DNA from: a virus
Length of the DNA: 36,367 bases
Direction: 5' to 3' (one strand)
Virus record (IMG/VR): IMGVR_UViG_3300037132_000109
Span: 1 to 36,367 of that record
Made by a program: the position numbers and the translations under genes. The notes under the pieces are model-generated. The model made no database searches, was not told where the DNA came from, and saw nothing but the letters and a program-made list of their open reading frames with translations. Positions within the stretch are counted from its first letter, which is position 1. Every line of letters starts with the position of its first letter. Shown piece by piece: positions 13,648 to 21,839 of the stretch.

Positions 13648-13839
13648 ATGAGTTTTCAACATATAAAACCAACAGATAAACAATTAGAGGTTATGCAAGA
13701 CTTTAGAGACATTTTTGAAAATCTATCTGGCATAATCAAAAACGATGTAAAAGATTCAAGAGGTAGAGCTTTGTGTTTAACAAAATTAGAAGAAGCAGCA
13801 TTTTGGTTAAACAAAGCAATAACTAAGAATGATAAATAA
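13648..13839 (+). CDS. Acb2-like (Acb2/Tad1 hairpin family) anti-defence sponge, 63 aa
   Basis: The protein reads MSFQHIKPTDKQLEVMQDFR, then DIFENLSGIIKN and DSRGRALCLTKLEEAAFWLN, KAITKND. The pattern H.P...Q...M...R..F..L...(D/N)SR..AL.LTKLEEA.FW.NKAI..N is the one I know for the small helical-hairpin family that includes anti-CBASS protein 2 (Acb2). Acb2 binds cyclic di- and trinucleotides and stops them from activating CBASS effectors; related members bind Thoeris signals. Length fits. The frame is open from 13606, but ATG at 13648 after AATAAAAAT gives the family N-terminus. Ligand specificity cannot be read from sequence. Confidence 0.72.
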   Translation: MSFQHIKPTDKQLEVMQDFRDIFENLSGIIKNDVKDSRGRALCLTKLEEAAFWLNKAITKNDK

Positions 13840-13840
13840 T

Positions 13841-13993
13841 ATGAAGTACGAATACGAAGTAGCAACTCCAGAAGTAGGTAAAGAAAGACAAACTCTTAAT
13901 GAGTTAGGAAAGATGGGATATTCAGTTGTGGGTGTTGTATATAATCAATACTCTGGTAGAACAACTTTCTATTTACAAAAAGAAATCAAATAA
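13841..13993 (+). CDS. DUF4177-like small protein, 50 aa
   Basis: ATG at 13841, one base after the Acb2-like stop, opens 50 codons ending in TAA at 13993. The sequence MKYEYEVATPEVGKERQTLN, ELGKMGYSVVGVVYN and a C-terminal TTFYLQKE follow the DUF4177 pattern (YEYKV...LNELGxxGWELVGV...YLFKR). Such proteins are short beta-helix-beta folds with no known activity. Its tight linkage to the Acb2-like gene may be functional or only reflect late-operon packing. Confidence 0.6.
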   Translation: MKYEYEVATPEVGKERQTLNELGKMGYSVVGVVYNQYSGRTTFYLQKEIK

Positions 13994-13994
13994 T

Positions 13995-14228
13995 ATGACA
14001 GAACTAGAAATATTAAATTCAGAGTTTGGAGGAATAAAGATAAAGGATATGACTGCGATGCAATTCTTTCAGTGGCTGTCAAAGAAATTAAATGGTGTTG
14101 TTAATGCTTCATCAGAGATAGTTGCCTTGAATACACTGCTAACATTTCCTCCCATGTCAAAGACTTATCCAGAAGGTGAAAAGATAAAGATAATACAAAA
14201 ACTTATTAAAAATAATATAAAGATATAA
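13995..14228 (+). CDS. small hypothetical protein, 77 aa
   Basis: I do not recognise it. ATG at 13995 follows the previous stop by 1 nt; an in-frame ATG at 13926 would overlap the preceding gene completely and is less likely. The protein has a helical core (MTAMQFFQWLSKKLNGVVNA) and a Lys/Ile-rich C-terminus. It ends directly before the next ATG. Confidence 0.55.
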   Translation: MTELEILNSEFGGIKIKDMTAMQFFQWLSKKLNGVVNASSEIVALNTLLTFPPMSKTYPEGEKIKIIQKLIKNNIKI

Positions 14229-14609
14229 ATGGCTAAAAATTCAAATAGATATGTTAAGTGTGAGATAACAGGAGAATTCATTCCAGAGAGTGAATCAGAG
14301 ACTGTTAGAATTAATATTACTAAAAAGAAAGGAATAAATTTTAAAGTTGTTCCTGTTGATTTTGTTTCAAAAGAAGTTGCCAAAGAAGATACAGAAGAGC
14401 AAACAATTGTAATTCCTCAAGTAAAGATAAATAAAACAAAACCAGTAGATCCGAATAGTTGGGATGATGTAGTTGGAAAGGCAAATCCAAAAGTTACAGA
14501 AGTTAGAAAGAAAAAGAATTTGGTGCCTGGAGCTTTTAATGGATTGTTTATTGGTCCTGACGATCCAGAATTTGAATTAAAGGGAGCTAAAGAAAAAAGA
14601 AGAGTATGA
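14229..14609 (+). CDS. hypothetical phage protein, 126 aa
   Basis: The start RYVKCEITGEFIPESESETV resembles a short treble-clef-like or beta-hairpin N-terminus (one CxxTG), but no second Cys pair follows, so zinc binding is doubtful. The middle is Val/Ile/Lys-rich with predicted strands. The C-terminus has NLVPGAFNGLFIGPDDPEFE and a basic end. It starts immediately after the previous stop and overlaps the next gene by 4 nt. The function is unknown. Confidence 0.5.
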   Translation: MAKNSNRYVKCEITGEFIPESESETVRINITKKKGINFKVVPVDFVSKEVAKEDTEEQTIVIPQVKINKTKPVDPNSWDDVVGKANPKVTEVRKKKNLVPGAFNGLFIGPDDPEFELKGAKEKRRV

Positions 14610-15205
14610 TTAAAAAAAGACTACCAATTGAACAGTTGAGAGAAGCAAAAATAATAGCAGATGAGATGCTTAAGAAGAAAGGTGTTATTGCTAGAGATAG
14701 TATCATAAATGCTATTGAAAAAGATCCTAATGCTCCAATGCTTCCAGGAATTCCATCTTATCTTCCTCATGAGTGGACTATAGCAGCAGGTCAACTTATG
14801 CTATATAGAATTACAAAAGCATGGATGTCTCTTAATAAAAACAATAATAGAGAAATTGAAAAGATTGATAAGTTCTTTATTTATATTTTAAAGAGACTTA
14901 AGGAAGAAGAAAGCAAATTTAAAAAGGATGAGAAGAAAATGTCAAAGTTAATTAAGAAAGTTAAGAATGTACCAATACTATCAGAAGTATTTGCACCAAC
15001 AAGAAACAAAGAGACAGCTTATGCTTTACAAAAGTTCTTTGCAGATAGTTTTGCAGTTGCCATTGTATTGAAGAGAAATGATACTACTAGCAGTTATATT
15101 GATTGGTTCCTAAATGAGTGGACTGTATCAATGATTGGTTTATGGCACAGAAACAATGAAAATGAAAAACTACAAAACAATATTGATAAGAGTACCAATA
15201 AGTAA
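14606..15205 (+). CDS. hypothetical helical phage protein, 199 aa
   Basis: It is all helical and basic. A notable hydrophobic segment is LPHEWTIAAGQLMLYRITKA (from about residue 52), and a central coiled-coil-like Lys/Glu stretch (RLKEEESKFKKDEKKMSKLI) follows. FADSFAVAIVLKRND and WFLNEWTVSMIGLWH are later amphipathic segments. I do not recognise a family. It overlaps the following HTH gene and lies just upstream of the portal, so a head-assembly role is possible but unproven. Confidence 0.5.
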   Translation: MIKKRLPIEQLREAKIIADEMLKKKGVIARDSIINAIEKDPNAPMLPGIPSYLPHEWTIAAGQLMLYRITKAWMSLNKNNNREIEKIDKFFIYILKRLKEEESKFKKDEKKMSKLIKKVKNVPILSEVFAPTRNKETAYALQKFFADSFAVAIVLKRNDTTSSYIDWFLNEWTVSMIGLWHRNNENEKLQNNIDKSTNK

Positions 15206-15488
15206 TTCTATAGATTTATCAGACATAGAAGAAACTACATCTGGTCTTGAATACAATGAGAATTCTGATAGACTTGAATTGAACAGAATGCTCAATGATG
15301 AAGAAGCTCATCTATCTATGGATGTTGAGAACTCTTTCTTTGGTTTGAGTAAATTGCAGTCTACCATTATAGCATTTAAAGGTATGGGATATATGAGTTG
15401 TGAGATAATAGAAATACTACAAATCAGCAAAAGAAGATATTACACAGAGTATGGTAATCTTAGGAAAGTATTGAAAAGGGAAAAATAA
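15162..15488 (+). CDS. small protein with sigma-region-4-like helix-turn-helix, 108 aa
   Basis: The C-terminal 45 residues, LSKLQSTIIAFKGMGYMSCE then IIEILQISKRRYYTEYGNLRK, follow the sigma70 region 4 or LuxR-type helix-turn-helix pattern (LxxxQxxIIxxxxxGYxxxEIxxxLxISxxxYxxxxxxLRK). The N-terminal half is acidic. It could bind DNA to time late genes, or be a packaging protein with an HTH. ATG at 15162 is preferred; ATGs at 15135 and 15156 are in frame but lie deeper in the previous gene. Its last codons are part of a sequence repeated at 22172. Confidence 0.5.
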   Translation: MKNYKTILIRVPISNSIDLSDIEETTSGLEYNENSDRLELNRMLNDEEAHLSMDVENSFFGLSKLQSTIIAFKGMGYMSCEIIEILQISKRRYYTEYGNLRKVLKREK

Positions 15489-15517
15489 TAAAAATTATAG
15501 TAAACTTAAAGTAACAG
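15472..15517 (+). repeat. 46-nt sequence upstream of the portal gene, repeated at 22172
   Basis: TGAAAAGGGAAAAATA, then an A/T stretch, then AGTAAAcTTAAAGTAACAG, is found here and again at 22172-22217 with only a few differences. Both copies lie just upstream of a gene start, 17 and 9 nt before the ATG. This could be a duplicated promoter or translation leader. Confidence 0.5.
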
Positions 15518-15533
15518 ATAACTAATTAAAATA

Positions 15534-17945
15534 ATGGCAAAAAAAGCATCTATCAAAAAAGAAGTTAAACCATCAGGTATTGCACCAATGTTTCCATTCA
15601 TCAAACATAGTAGCAAAACTACTTCAGTAAGATCTTTGTCTTTTGATAATAGAAAGCAGAGAAATGCTAAGATGATAAATAAAGGAATGTCCAAGCCTGG
15701 AAGTGTTTCTTTTGATACTCTTAGAAGAATTGCTGTGTCTGTTCCTATAATTAGAATATGTATTACTGTACTCAAAGAAAAAATATCAAAAACAAAATGG
15801 CAGATTAAGAGCATAGATCCTTTGAAAGAACCAGACAAAGAACAATTAGCTAAGCTTGAAGAATTGTTTAAACATCCTAATCATAATGATGAAACATTTA
15901 GAACTCTTCTTGATAAAATGCTTGAAGACTTATTGGTACTTGACTCTGTGTCTCTTGAAAAGACTAGATATCCAAATGGAGAACTAGCAGAACTGCACTT
16001 TATAGACTCTGCAACTATCAGACCTGTATTTGACCAGCAAGGAAATCAAGATCCTATTATAAGCATACCAGGAGTAAAAGGACAAGTAGAACTACCAGTG
16101 TCTTATGTTCAAGTTATGGACAACTCATCTTATGGTGGACCAGAGTCTGGAGAAATAGTTGCTGCTTGGCCAAAGAAAGATTTTATACATTTTCATATGC
16201 ATCCACAAGGATCTATGGAAAACTTTGGATATGGTTTGTCTCCAATTGAAGGAATCCTTTCTGTTATATCAAACTTGCTTAATGTAGATAACTACAATAG
16301 TACTTATTTTGAAGAAGGATCTTTTCCTCCAACTCTTATAAATTTCAAAGGACAAATGACTCAAGCAGACTTGGAAGCTGCTAGAGAATATATATATTCA
16401 GAAATGAATGGAAGCTTTCATAGACCTGCAGTTTCAGCTGGAGGAGAAATGGAAGTAATAAAGATTAAAGACCAGAACAATTCAGATATGCAGTTTATGG
16501 AATTCTATGAATTCTTAGCAAGACTAGCTTCTGCATCTTATGGTTTGTCTGGACAAGATGTTGGACTTATAGATGATTTAAATAGAGCAACATCAGAAAC
16601 TCAAGTAGCACTTTCAGAAGAGAAAGGATATGGCTCAATATTGCACTTAATTAAAGAAGTGTTGAATCAAGAAATTATCTGGAAAGACTTTGGATTTAAA
16701 GATTTAGAATTTGATTGGATGGTTGATGACAGAACAGATCCAGAAACAATTGGAAGAATTACAGACTTAGCTCTAAGAAATGGAGTAATGACAATTAATG
16801 AATCAAGACAAAAAATGGGATTAACTCCATATGGTGAATGGGCAAATGAGCCAATGCTATTATCAGGAGATAAATATATTCCTATGTCACCAGAAGCTCA
16901 ATCAAAAGGAGAAACTAAAGAAGAAGGAACTGTTGGTAATGAAGAAAACTATAAAGACCAAGAAATTAAAAAGTCTATAATGACTATGGATGGTTATAAG
17001 ACATGGATGGATGATAGAGGATACTCACAACCATTTATCTGTTTCAATATAATATCTCAAAACGGAATTGTAATAAAACCTCCTGTTGCAGTAAATATGA
17101 TGAGTCAAAATCTTGAAATAGAATTATCAAACAAATTAAGTGAGTTGGGACTCAATGTTCCCACTATAAGAAAGGTAAATTATAATGATTGCATAAACTT
17201 ATTACCATCAGAATCTGTTAAATGTGAATTTGAAAGATATATTACCATGACATCAGAGTATGATTCAGAGAAGTGGAAAGCTAGAGGTCTAGGTTCAAGA
17301 AAGTTTGACTATTATTTAGTTAGTGATTATATATATGGTTATAATTTAGATAGTCAATTAGTATTAAAAGATATGAATAGAGATCCTGATAGTTATCATC
17401 AAGCCATAAAAGATTTGGCAAATTTATGGTTAATTGAAAAGGAATTAATTCTTGGAGATAGAAGAGTAAACCAATACATAGTAACTCCAAATAAAAGAAT
17501 ATTTGGATTTGATTATCAATTTAAGGGAGATATAAATAGATGGAAAGATTCAAGTTCGTCAATTCAAAAATATTTTGAAGGTGCTCCTGAGATTTTAAAA
17601 TTATTTAATTCACTCATTGAGAATAAAAATATAAATAAATCTTCTAATATAAAACAACCTGATTCTATAATAGATTCTGAAAATGAATTTAAAGATAGTC
17701 CTGTTATGTTTGGAGAACTTATTAAAGACGATAAGGCTAGAATTAATATAAAAAACATATTTAAAAATTGGAGTGAATCAAACATAGTTAAATATAATTT
17801 ATCTGAATTATTTTATACATATGATTATAATCAAGCCTTAAAGTCTTTAAAGAATTTTTCAAAAAATAAACCTGAATCATATGGAGGAATAGTTACCTTA
17901 AAAGATGAAAGAGGAATTAAATATTGTGTTTTTGTAAAAAATTAA
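15534..17945 (+). CDS. portal protein with kinase-like C-terminal extension, 803 aa
   Basis: Residues about 40-450 are an HK97-type portal: VSVPIIRICITVLKEKISKT, LEELFKHPN, DLLVLDSVSLEKTRY, DFIHFHMHPQ, GYGLSPIEGI, and the C-terminal wing and stem with a TINESRQKMGL motif. The portal is the dodecameric DNA gate of the head. Most portals end near 450-500 residues; this one continues for about 300 more. In the extension, GIVIKPP (511-517), an ELSNKLSELGLNVP helix, LVSDYIYGYNL (hinge-like), LGDRRVNQYIV (640-650) and IFGFDYQFKGD (656-666) occur in the order of a small-molecule or PI3-kinase-like fold (ATP-Lys, Glu helix, hinge, catalytic GDR-x-x-[NQ], metal-binding D). This domain call is an inference. 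Confidence 0.88.
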   Translation: MAKKASIKKEVKPSGIAPMFPFIKHSSKTTSVRSLSFDNRKQRNAKMINKGMSKPGSVSFDTLRRIAVSVPIIRICITVLKEKISKTKWQIKSIDPLKEPDKEQLAKLEELFKHPNHNDETFRTLLDKMLEDLLVLDSVSLEKTRYPNGELAELHFIDSATIRPVFDQQGNQDPIISIPGVKGQVELPVSYVQVMDNSSYGGPESGEIVAAWPKKDFIHFHMHPQGSMENFGYGLSPIEGILSVISNLLNVDNYNSTYFEEGSFPPTLINFKGQMTQADLEAAREYIYSEMNGSFHRPAVSAGGEMEVIKIKDQNNSDMQFMEFYEFLARLASASYGLSGQDVGLIDDLNRATSETQVALSEEKGYGSILHLIKEVLNQEIIWKDFGFKDLEFDWMVDDRTDPETIGRITDLALRNGVMTINESRQKMGLTPYGEWANEPMLLSGDKYIPMSPEAQSKGETKEEGTVGNEENYKDQEIKKSIMTMDGYKTWMDDRGYSQPFICFNIISQNGIVIKPPVAVNMMSQNLEIELSNKLSELGLNVPTIRKVNYNDCINLLPSESVKCEFERYITMTSEYDSEKWKARGLGSRKFDYYLVSDYIYGYNLDSQLVLKDMNRDPDSYHQAIKDLANLWLIEKELILGDRRVNQYIVTPNKRIFGFDYQFKGDINRWKDSSSSIQKYFEGAPEILKLFNSLIENKNINKSSNIKQPDSIIDSENEFKDSPVMFGELIKDDKARINIKNIFKNWSESNIVKYNLSELFYTYDYNQALKSLKNFSKNKPESYGGIVTLKDERGIKYCVFVKN

Positions 17946-17949
17946 AACA

Positions 17950-18240
17950 ATGTACAATAACGGTGGTAATAATTGTGGAAGATGCATTATACAAGAAACT
18001 GGAGTTCCTCAGAACTTGAGTGGATCTATTCCTTGTGTCAGATTAGATTTGAGAGCAGATGTAAATAATACAGGAGATATAATTGTTGGAGGCAATTCAG
18101 TATCACTTAGTCCTGTAATTGGAATACCCATACATGCAGATGAAATATATAACTTAGATGTAATTGCAGATGTCAAGAATGTTGTTGTGGTCGGAACACA
18201 AGGAGATGTGATAGTTTATTCTTGGTGGAAAGGATCTTAA
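17950..18240 (+). CDS. small beta-rich virion-type protein, 96 aa
   Basis: It starts with a Cys/Gly/Asn-rich NNGGNNCGRCIIQETG and continues with strands VRLDLRADVNNTG, IIVGGNSVSL, GIPIHADEIYNLDVIADVKN and a Trp-Trp end. I know the GNSVS...GxxIxADExxxLDxxxDLxxVYVxG pattern from small phage proteins encoded near the portal or capsid genes, possibly decoration proteins. It lies 4 nt after the portal gene. Confidence 0.6.
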   Translation: MYNNGGNNCGRCIIQETGVPQNLSGSIPCVRLDLRADVNNTGDIIVGGNSVSLSPVIGIPIHADEIYNLDVIADVKNVVVVGTQGDVIVYSWWKGS

Positions 18241-18244
18241 AATT

Positions 18245-18505
18245 ATGGGTAGCAATAGAATACAAATTAAATCAAAGGGTGGAGTTGGTAGTGGCTTTCA
18301 ACCATTGTCAATTACTTCTGGAGTGGTTGATGGAACTAATCAAGATTTTACTTTTCAAGATAATAAAAAACCAACTTATTTAATTATAGATAATGGTGCC
18401 TACGAAGAAAATGATAGATGGACTTGGAATGGATTGACATTCACTGCAACCACAACACCAGCACCACAAAGTACTTTAACAGCCATGATTTATGTAACAG
18501 CTTAA
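18245..18505 (+). CDS. small beta-rich structural-type protein, 86 aa
   Basis: A compact beta-sandwich-like sequence: PLSITSGVVDGTNQDFTFQD, then KPTYLIIDNGAYEENDRWTW, NGLTFTAT and a hydrophobic end. The GxxxxFTF...P..VxxDG...W..G.T.T pattern is common in short phage head- or tail-decoration domains. It is packed 4 nt after the previous gene and 3 nt before the secreted fibre-like gene. Confidence 0.55.
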   Translation: MGSNRIQIKSKGGVGSGFQPLSITSGVVDGTNQDFTFQDNKKPTYLIIDNGAYEENDRWTWNGLTFTATTTPAPQSTLTAMIYVTA

Positions 18506-18508
18506 TAT

Positions 18509-21500
18509 ATGAAAAAAATAATTACATCATTAATATTGGCAACACTCTTATTCCTTCCAAACTTTGGAATTGCTAGCAATCCACAAACAACAGTTCCTAT
18601 TGCTCCAGGAAGTGGATATTGTTTGATGTCTGGCAGTAATGGACTTTATATAGCTTCAAGTACAGCTTGTAGTTCTGGAACTTTGATGTGGGGAAATATA
18701 ACAGGAACATTATCTAATCAAACAGATTTATGGAACCAATTATTATCCAAACTAAGTACAACAACTGCTGCTAATACTTACTTGTCTTTAATAGATGCAT
18801 CATCAACATATCTTTCAATTGCAAATGCAACTTCCAGTTACATGACATTTAGTTACGCTTCATCAACTTACGCTTCGACAACTTGGGTGAGTGCAACATT
18901 CATTCCACTTTCAGCTTCAACTTCACTTTCATATATTCCTCTAGCATCTTCTTCACTTTACTATCTCGCTTCAAATCCAGCAGGATATATAAGTTCAACA
19001 ACTTCAAGTTTATTGAACTATCCAACTTATGACTATGCAAGTTCTACTTATTTAACTATTGCAACTGCAACTAGTGAATATATCCCATATATTTTAAATG
19101 GTTATTATATTGGAATTTTTGATACTTCCAACCAAAACTATTTTTCAAACGGAGCTGGAAACAAAACAATGACAGGACAAATGAATTTTGGAATAGGTTT
19201 GTATTCTTTGAACAACAATACGACAGGTTCAGAAAATACAGCTTACGGTATGGAAACTCTTAACGATAACACTACTGGTTCGCAAAATGTCTCTATTGGT
19301 GCGTATAATATGAATGATAGTCGTAGTGCAAGCCAAAATACAGCAATCGGATATTCAAATCTAGACGCAATACAAACTGGAAGTAACAATACCTCTGTCG
19401 GATATAATGCTGAAAATTTGGTTATAACTGGTTCACACAATACTACTGTTGGTTCAAATTCTTTGGAATCTGGAAATGGATATTATAATACATCGGTTGG
19501 TGATAGTTCTTTATATCATAGTACGGGAGCATACAATATAGCTTTAGGTTCTTATGCTGGATATTATGCGACAAACACATCAAATGAATTATTCATAAAT
19601 AATAATCAAACAGGAAGTTATCAAAATGATAAGACACATTCAATTATTTATGGAGTAATGGATGTCAGTTTAGCTGACCAAATATTGTATTTGAATGCTT
19701 CCACTACGATAGCAACCACGACAACTTTAGCTTTAATACTTCCAAATATTAAGAATTCAATTTTAGGAACTGATGCAAATGGAAATGTTATTGCGACATC
19801 AAGTTCTGTAAACTTGTCAAATTATATGACTTTTGCTTATGCGACTTCAACTTACTTGCCTTTAGCCAGTTCATCATTATTTCTTTTAAATAGTGCATCT
19901 ACTTCACTTGCATATGTTCCGATAGCATCCTCATCTCTATATCTTTTGAATTCTGCTTCAACATCTTTGGCATACATTCCTATTGCTTCTTCATCTTTGT
20001 ATTATTTGAATTCAAACCCAGCCGGCTACATCACTGCCACTTCAACTGCATTTATTCCGTTCGCTAGTTCATCTCTTTATTATTTAAATAGCAATCCGTC
20101 AAACTACATCACAGCAACTTCCACCGCTTTCATTCCTTATGCTTCAAGTTCTCTTTATCTTCTCAATTCTGCAAGCACGAGTTTGGCTTATATTCCAATA
20201 GCATCGTCTTCATTATTTGCAACTTCGGGAACACTTTTGAGCTATATGACTTACAGTTATGCTTCTTCCACCTATGCAAGCACGACTTATGTCAATAATA
20301 CATTTTTGACATTATCTGCTTCAACATCTCTTGCTTATATTCCATCGGCCAGCTCGTCTTTGTATCTTTTAGTTTCTGCCAGCACTTCATTGCCATTCAT
20401 TCCGTCTGCTTCTTCAACTTTGTATGTTCCTTATACAGGTGCAACTACAAACGTGAATCTCAACAATCAATCTCTTTCAAATGTCAATACTCTTGGAGTT
20501 AATACAGGTGGAAGTTATCAATACAACGGTTATGTAATAGCAGAAGCAAGCACAACACTCAATAATTATTTCTTTGGCAGAGCAGGAAATCTGACGATGA
20601 CAGGTTCCAACAACACTGCAAATGGTTATTATGCTCTCGTCTTCAACACCACAGGTGGTTACAACACCGCAAATGGCGATTTTGCTCTCTACTCCAACAC
20701 CGCAGGTTCTTACAACACTGCAAATGGTTATTATGCTCTCGTCTCCAACACCGCAGGTTCTTACAACACTGCAAATGGTTATTATGCTCTCTACTCCAAC
20801 ACCGCAGGTTCTTACAACACTGCAAATGGTTATCAAGCTCTCTTATCCAACACCACAGGTTCTTACAACACTGCAAATGGTATGAATGCTTTATTTAACT
20901 TAAGTGGTAATTCATCAGTAGCTTTGGGATATGATGCAGGTCAATATGCAACTTCTACAAATAACGAACTCTTTATAAATGATTACGATACAGGAAGTTA
21001 TGTAGGTGACAAAACAAAATCTCTTATCTACGGTCAATTCAATACTGCTACATCTTCTCAACAGCTTACAGTCAATGGAACATTAACTGATTATGGAGAA
21101 ACAGTTCAGGGAAATGAACACCTTACTGGTGGACTTTATGATTCTACAAATGCTACAGGCACAACAAGACAAATACTTACATCAACAGGGACATCTACCA
21201 TTTGGACAAAACAGAGAATGACTATTCAAATTTTCACATCTGGCTCAGGAACATATACAACTCCTGCTGGAGTTGCATATATTGAAGTAAAAATGGTTGG
21301 AGGTGGAGCAGGAGGTGGAAGTGCGAATGGTGTTGGAACAAGTGGAGCAACTTCAACTTTTGGCACAAGTTTTTTAACAGCAGGTGCAGGTTGGGCAGCA
21401 GTTTCAAATAGAGCCAGTGCGACTAGTTCTGCAACTATTGGAGCAGGTGCAATAGGTGTTGCACTTGGAGGTGGAGCTGGACAAGGAGGAAGTTATACTG

Positions 21501-21838
21501 CAAATACTACTGCTGGAGAAACAGGAGGTATGGGTGGTTCAACTCCATTTGGTGGTGCTGGTGCAGGAGGTTCAAATGCGGCTACTTATGGAATTGGAAC
21601 TTCTGCCACTCCAAATTCTGGTTCAGGAGGAGGTGGTGCTGGTGGTTTAAATACAAGCGGTGGTAATAATGCTGGAAGTGGTGGAGGATCTGGCGGTTAC
21701 ATTGATGCTTATATTACTTCTCCAGCAACATCTTATTCTTATACAGTTGGCACGGGAGGAAATGGTAATACAAGTGGCACAACAGGTGCAGGAGGAAATG
21801 GAGGTTCAGGATTTATAGAAGTAATAGAATATTATTAA
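18509..21838 (+). CDS. secreted fibre-like protein with YadA-like head repeats and glycine-rich C-terminus, 1109 aa
   Basis: Residues 1-22 are a Sec signal peptide (MKKIITSLILATLLFLPNFG, IA, cleavage before SNP). Then follow long Ser/Thr/Ala/Tyr-rich repeats such as SASTSLAYIPIASSSLYLLN, a first block of diverged SxNTxxGxxSL units (about residues 225-365), a second STSLAYIP block, a block of nearly identical 17-residue units NTANGYYALYSNTAGSY (from residue 702), FINDYDTGSY, and finally TYTTPAGVAYIEVKMVGGGA, a glycine-rich region ending SGFIEVIEYY. The head-type units resemble trimeric adhesin left-handed rolls, and the glycine-rich end resembles phage receptor-binding tips. A signal peptide is unexpected in a tail fibre. 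It may be exported to the host surface or derived from a host adhesin. Confidence 0.75.
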   Translation: MKKIITSLILATLLFLPNFGIASNPQTTVPIAPGSGYCLMSGSNGLYIASSTACSSGTLMWGNITGTLSNQTDLWNQLLSKLSTTTAANTYLSLIDASSTYLSIANATSSYMTFSYASSTYASTTWVSATFIPLSASTSLSYIPLASSSLYYLASNPAGYISSTTSSLLNYPTYDYASSTYLTIATATSEYIPYILNGYYIGIFDTSNQNYFSNGAGNKTMTGQMNFGIGLYSLNNNTTGSENTAYGMETLNDNTTGSQNVSIGAYNMNDSRSASQNTAIGYSNLDAIQTGSNNTSVGYNAENLVITGSHNTTVGSNSLESGNGYYNTSVGDSSLYHSTGAYNIALGSYAGYYATNTSNELFINNNQTGSYQNDKTHSIIYGVMDVSLADQILYLNASTTIATTTTLALILPNIKNSILGTDANGNVIATSSSVNLSNYMTFAYATSTYLPLASSSLFLLNSASTSLAYVPIASSSLYLLNSASTSLAYIPIASSSLYYLNSNPAGYITATSTAFIPFASSSLYYLNSNPSNYITATSTAFIPYASSSLYLLNSASTSLAYIPIASSSLFATSGTLLSYMTYSYASSTYASTTYVNNTFLTLSASTSLAYIPSASSSLYLLVSASTSLPFIPSASSTLYVPYTGATTNVNLNNQSLSNVNTLGVNTGGSYQYNGYVIAEASTTLNNYFFGRAGNLTMTGSNNTANGYYALVFNTTGGYNTANGDFALYSNTAGSYNTANGYYALVSNTAGSYNTANGYYALYSNTAGSYNTANGYQALLSNTTGSYNTANGMNALFNLSGNSSVALGYDAGQYATSTNNELFINDYDTGSYVGDKTKSLIYGQFNTATSSQQLTVNGTLTDYGETVQGNEHLTGGLYDSTNATGTTRQILTSTGTSTIWTKQRMTIQIFTSGSGTYTTPAGVAYIEVKMVGGGAGGGSANGVGTSGATSTFGTSFLTAGAGWAAVSNRASATSSATIGAGAIGVALGGGAGQGGSYTANTTAGETGGMGGSTPFGGAGAGGSNAATYGIGTSATPNSGSGGGGAGGLNTSGGNNAGSGGGSGGYIDAYITSPATSYSYTVGTGGNGNTSGTTGAGGNGGSGFIEVIEYY
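20612..20917 (+). repeat. 51-bp tandem repeat, six units, in the fibre gene
   Basis: Units start at 20612, 20663, 20714, 20765, 20816 and 20867. The middle units are almost identical at the DNA level (AACACTGCAAATGGTTATTA followed by TGCTCTC...TCCAACACCGCAGG), and the last is degenerate. Such near-identity is a substrate for copy-number change by recombination. GC content is higher than in the neighbourhood. Confidence 0.9.
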
Positions 21839-21839
21839 A

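Noticed and set aside
20477-20885. Open frames in other frames over the 51-bp repeat
   Set aside because: They are repeats of CNNLWCW-like or STPTPQVLTTLQ-like peptides generated by the in-frame repeat of the fibre gene.
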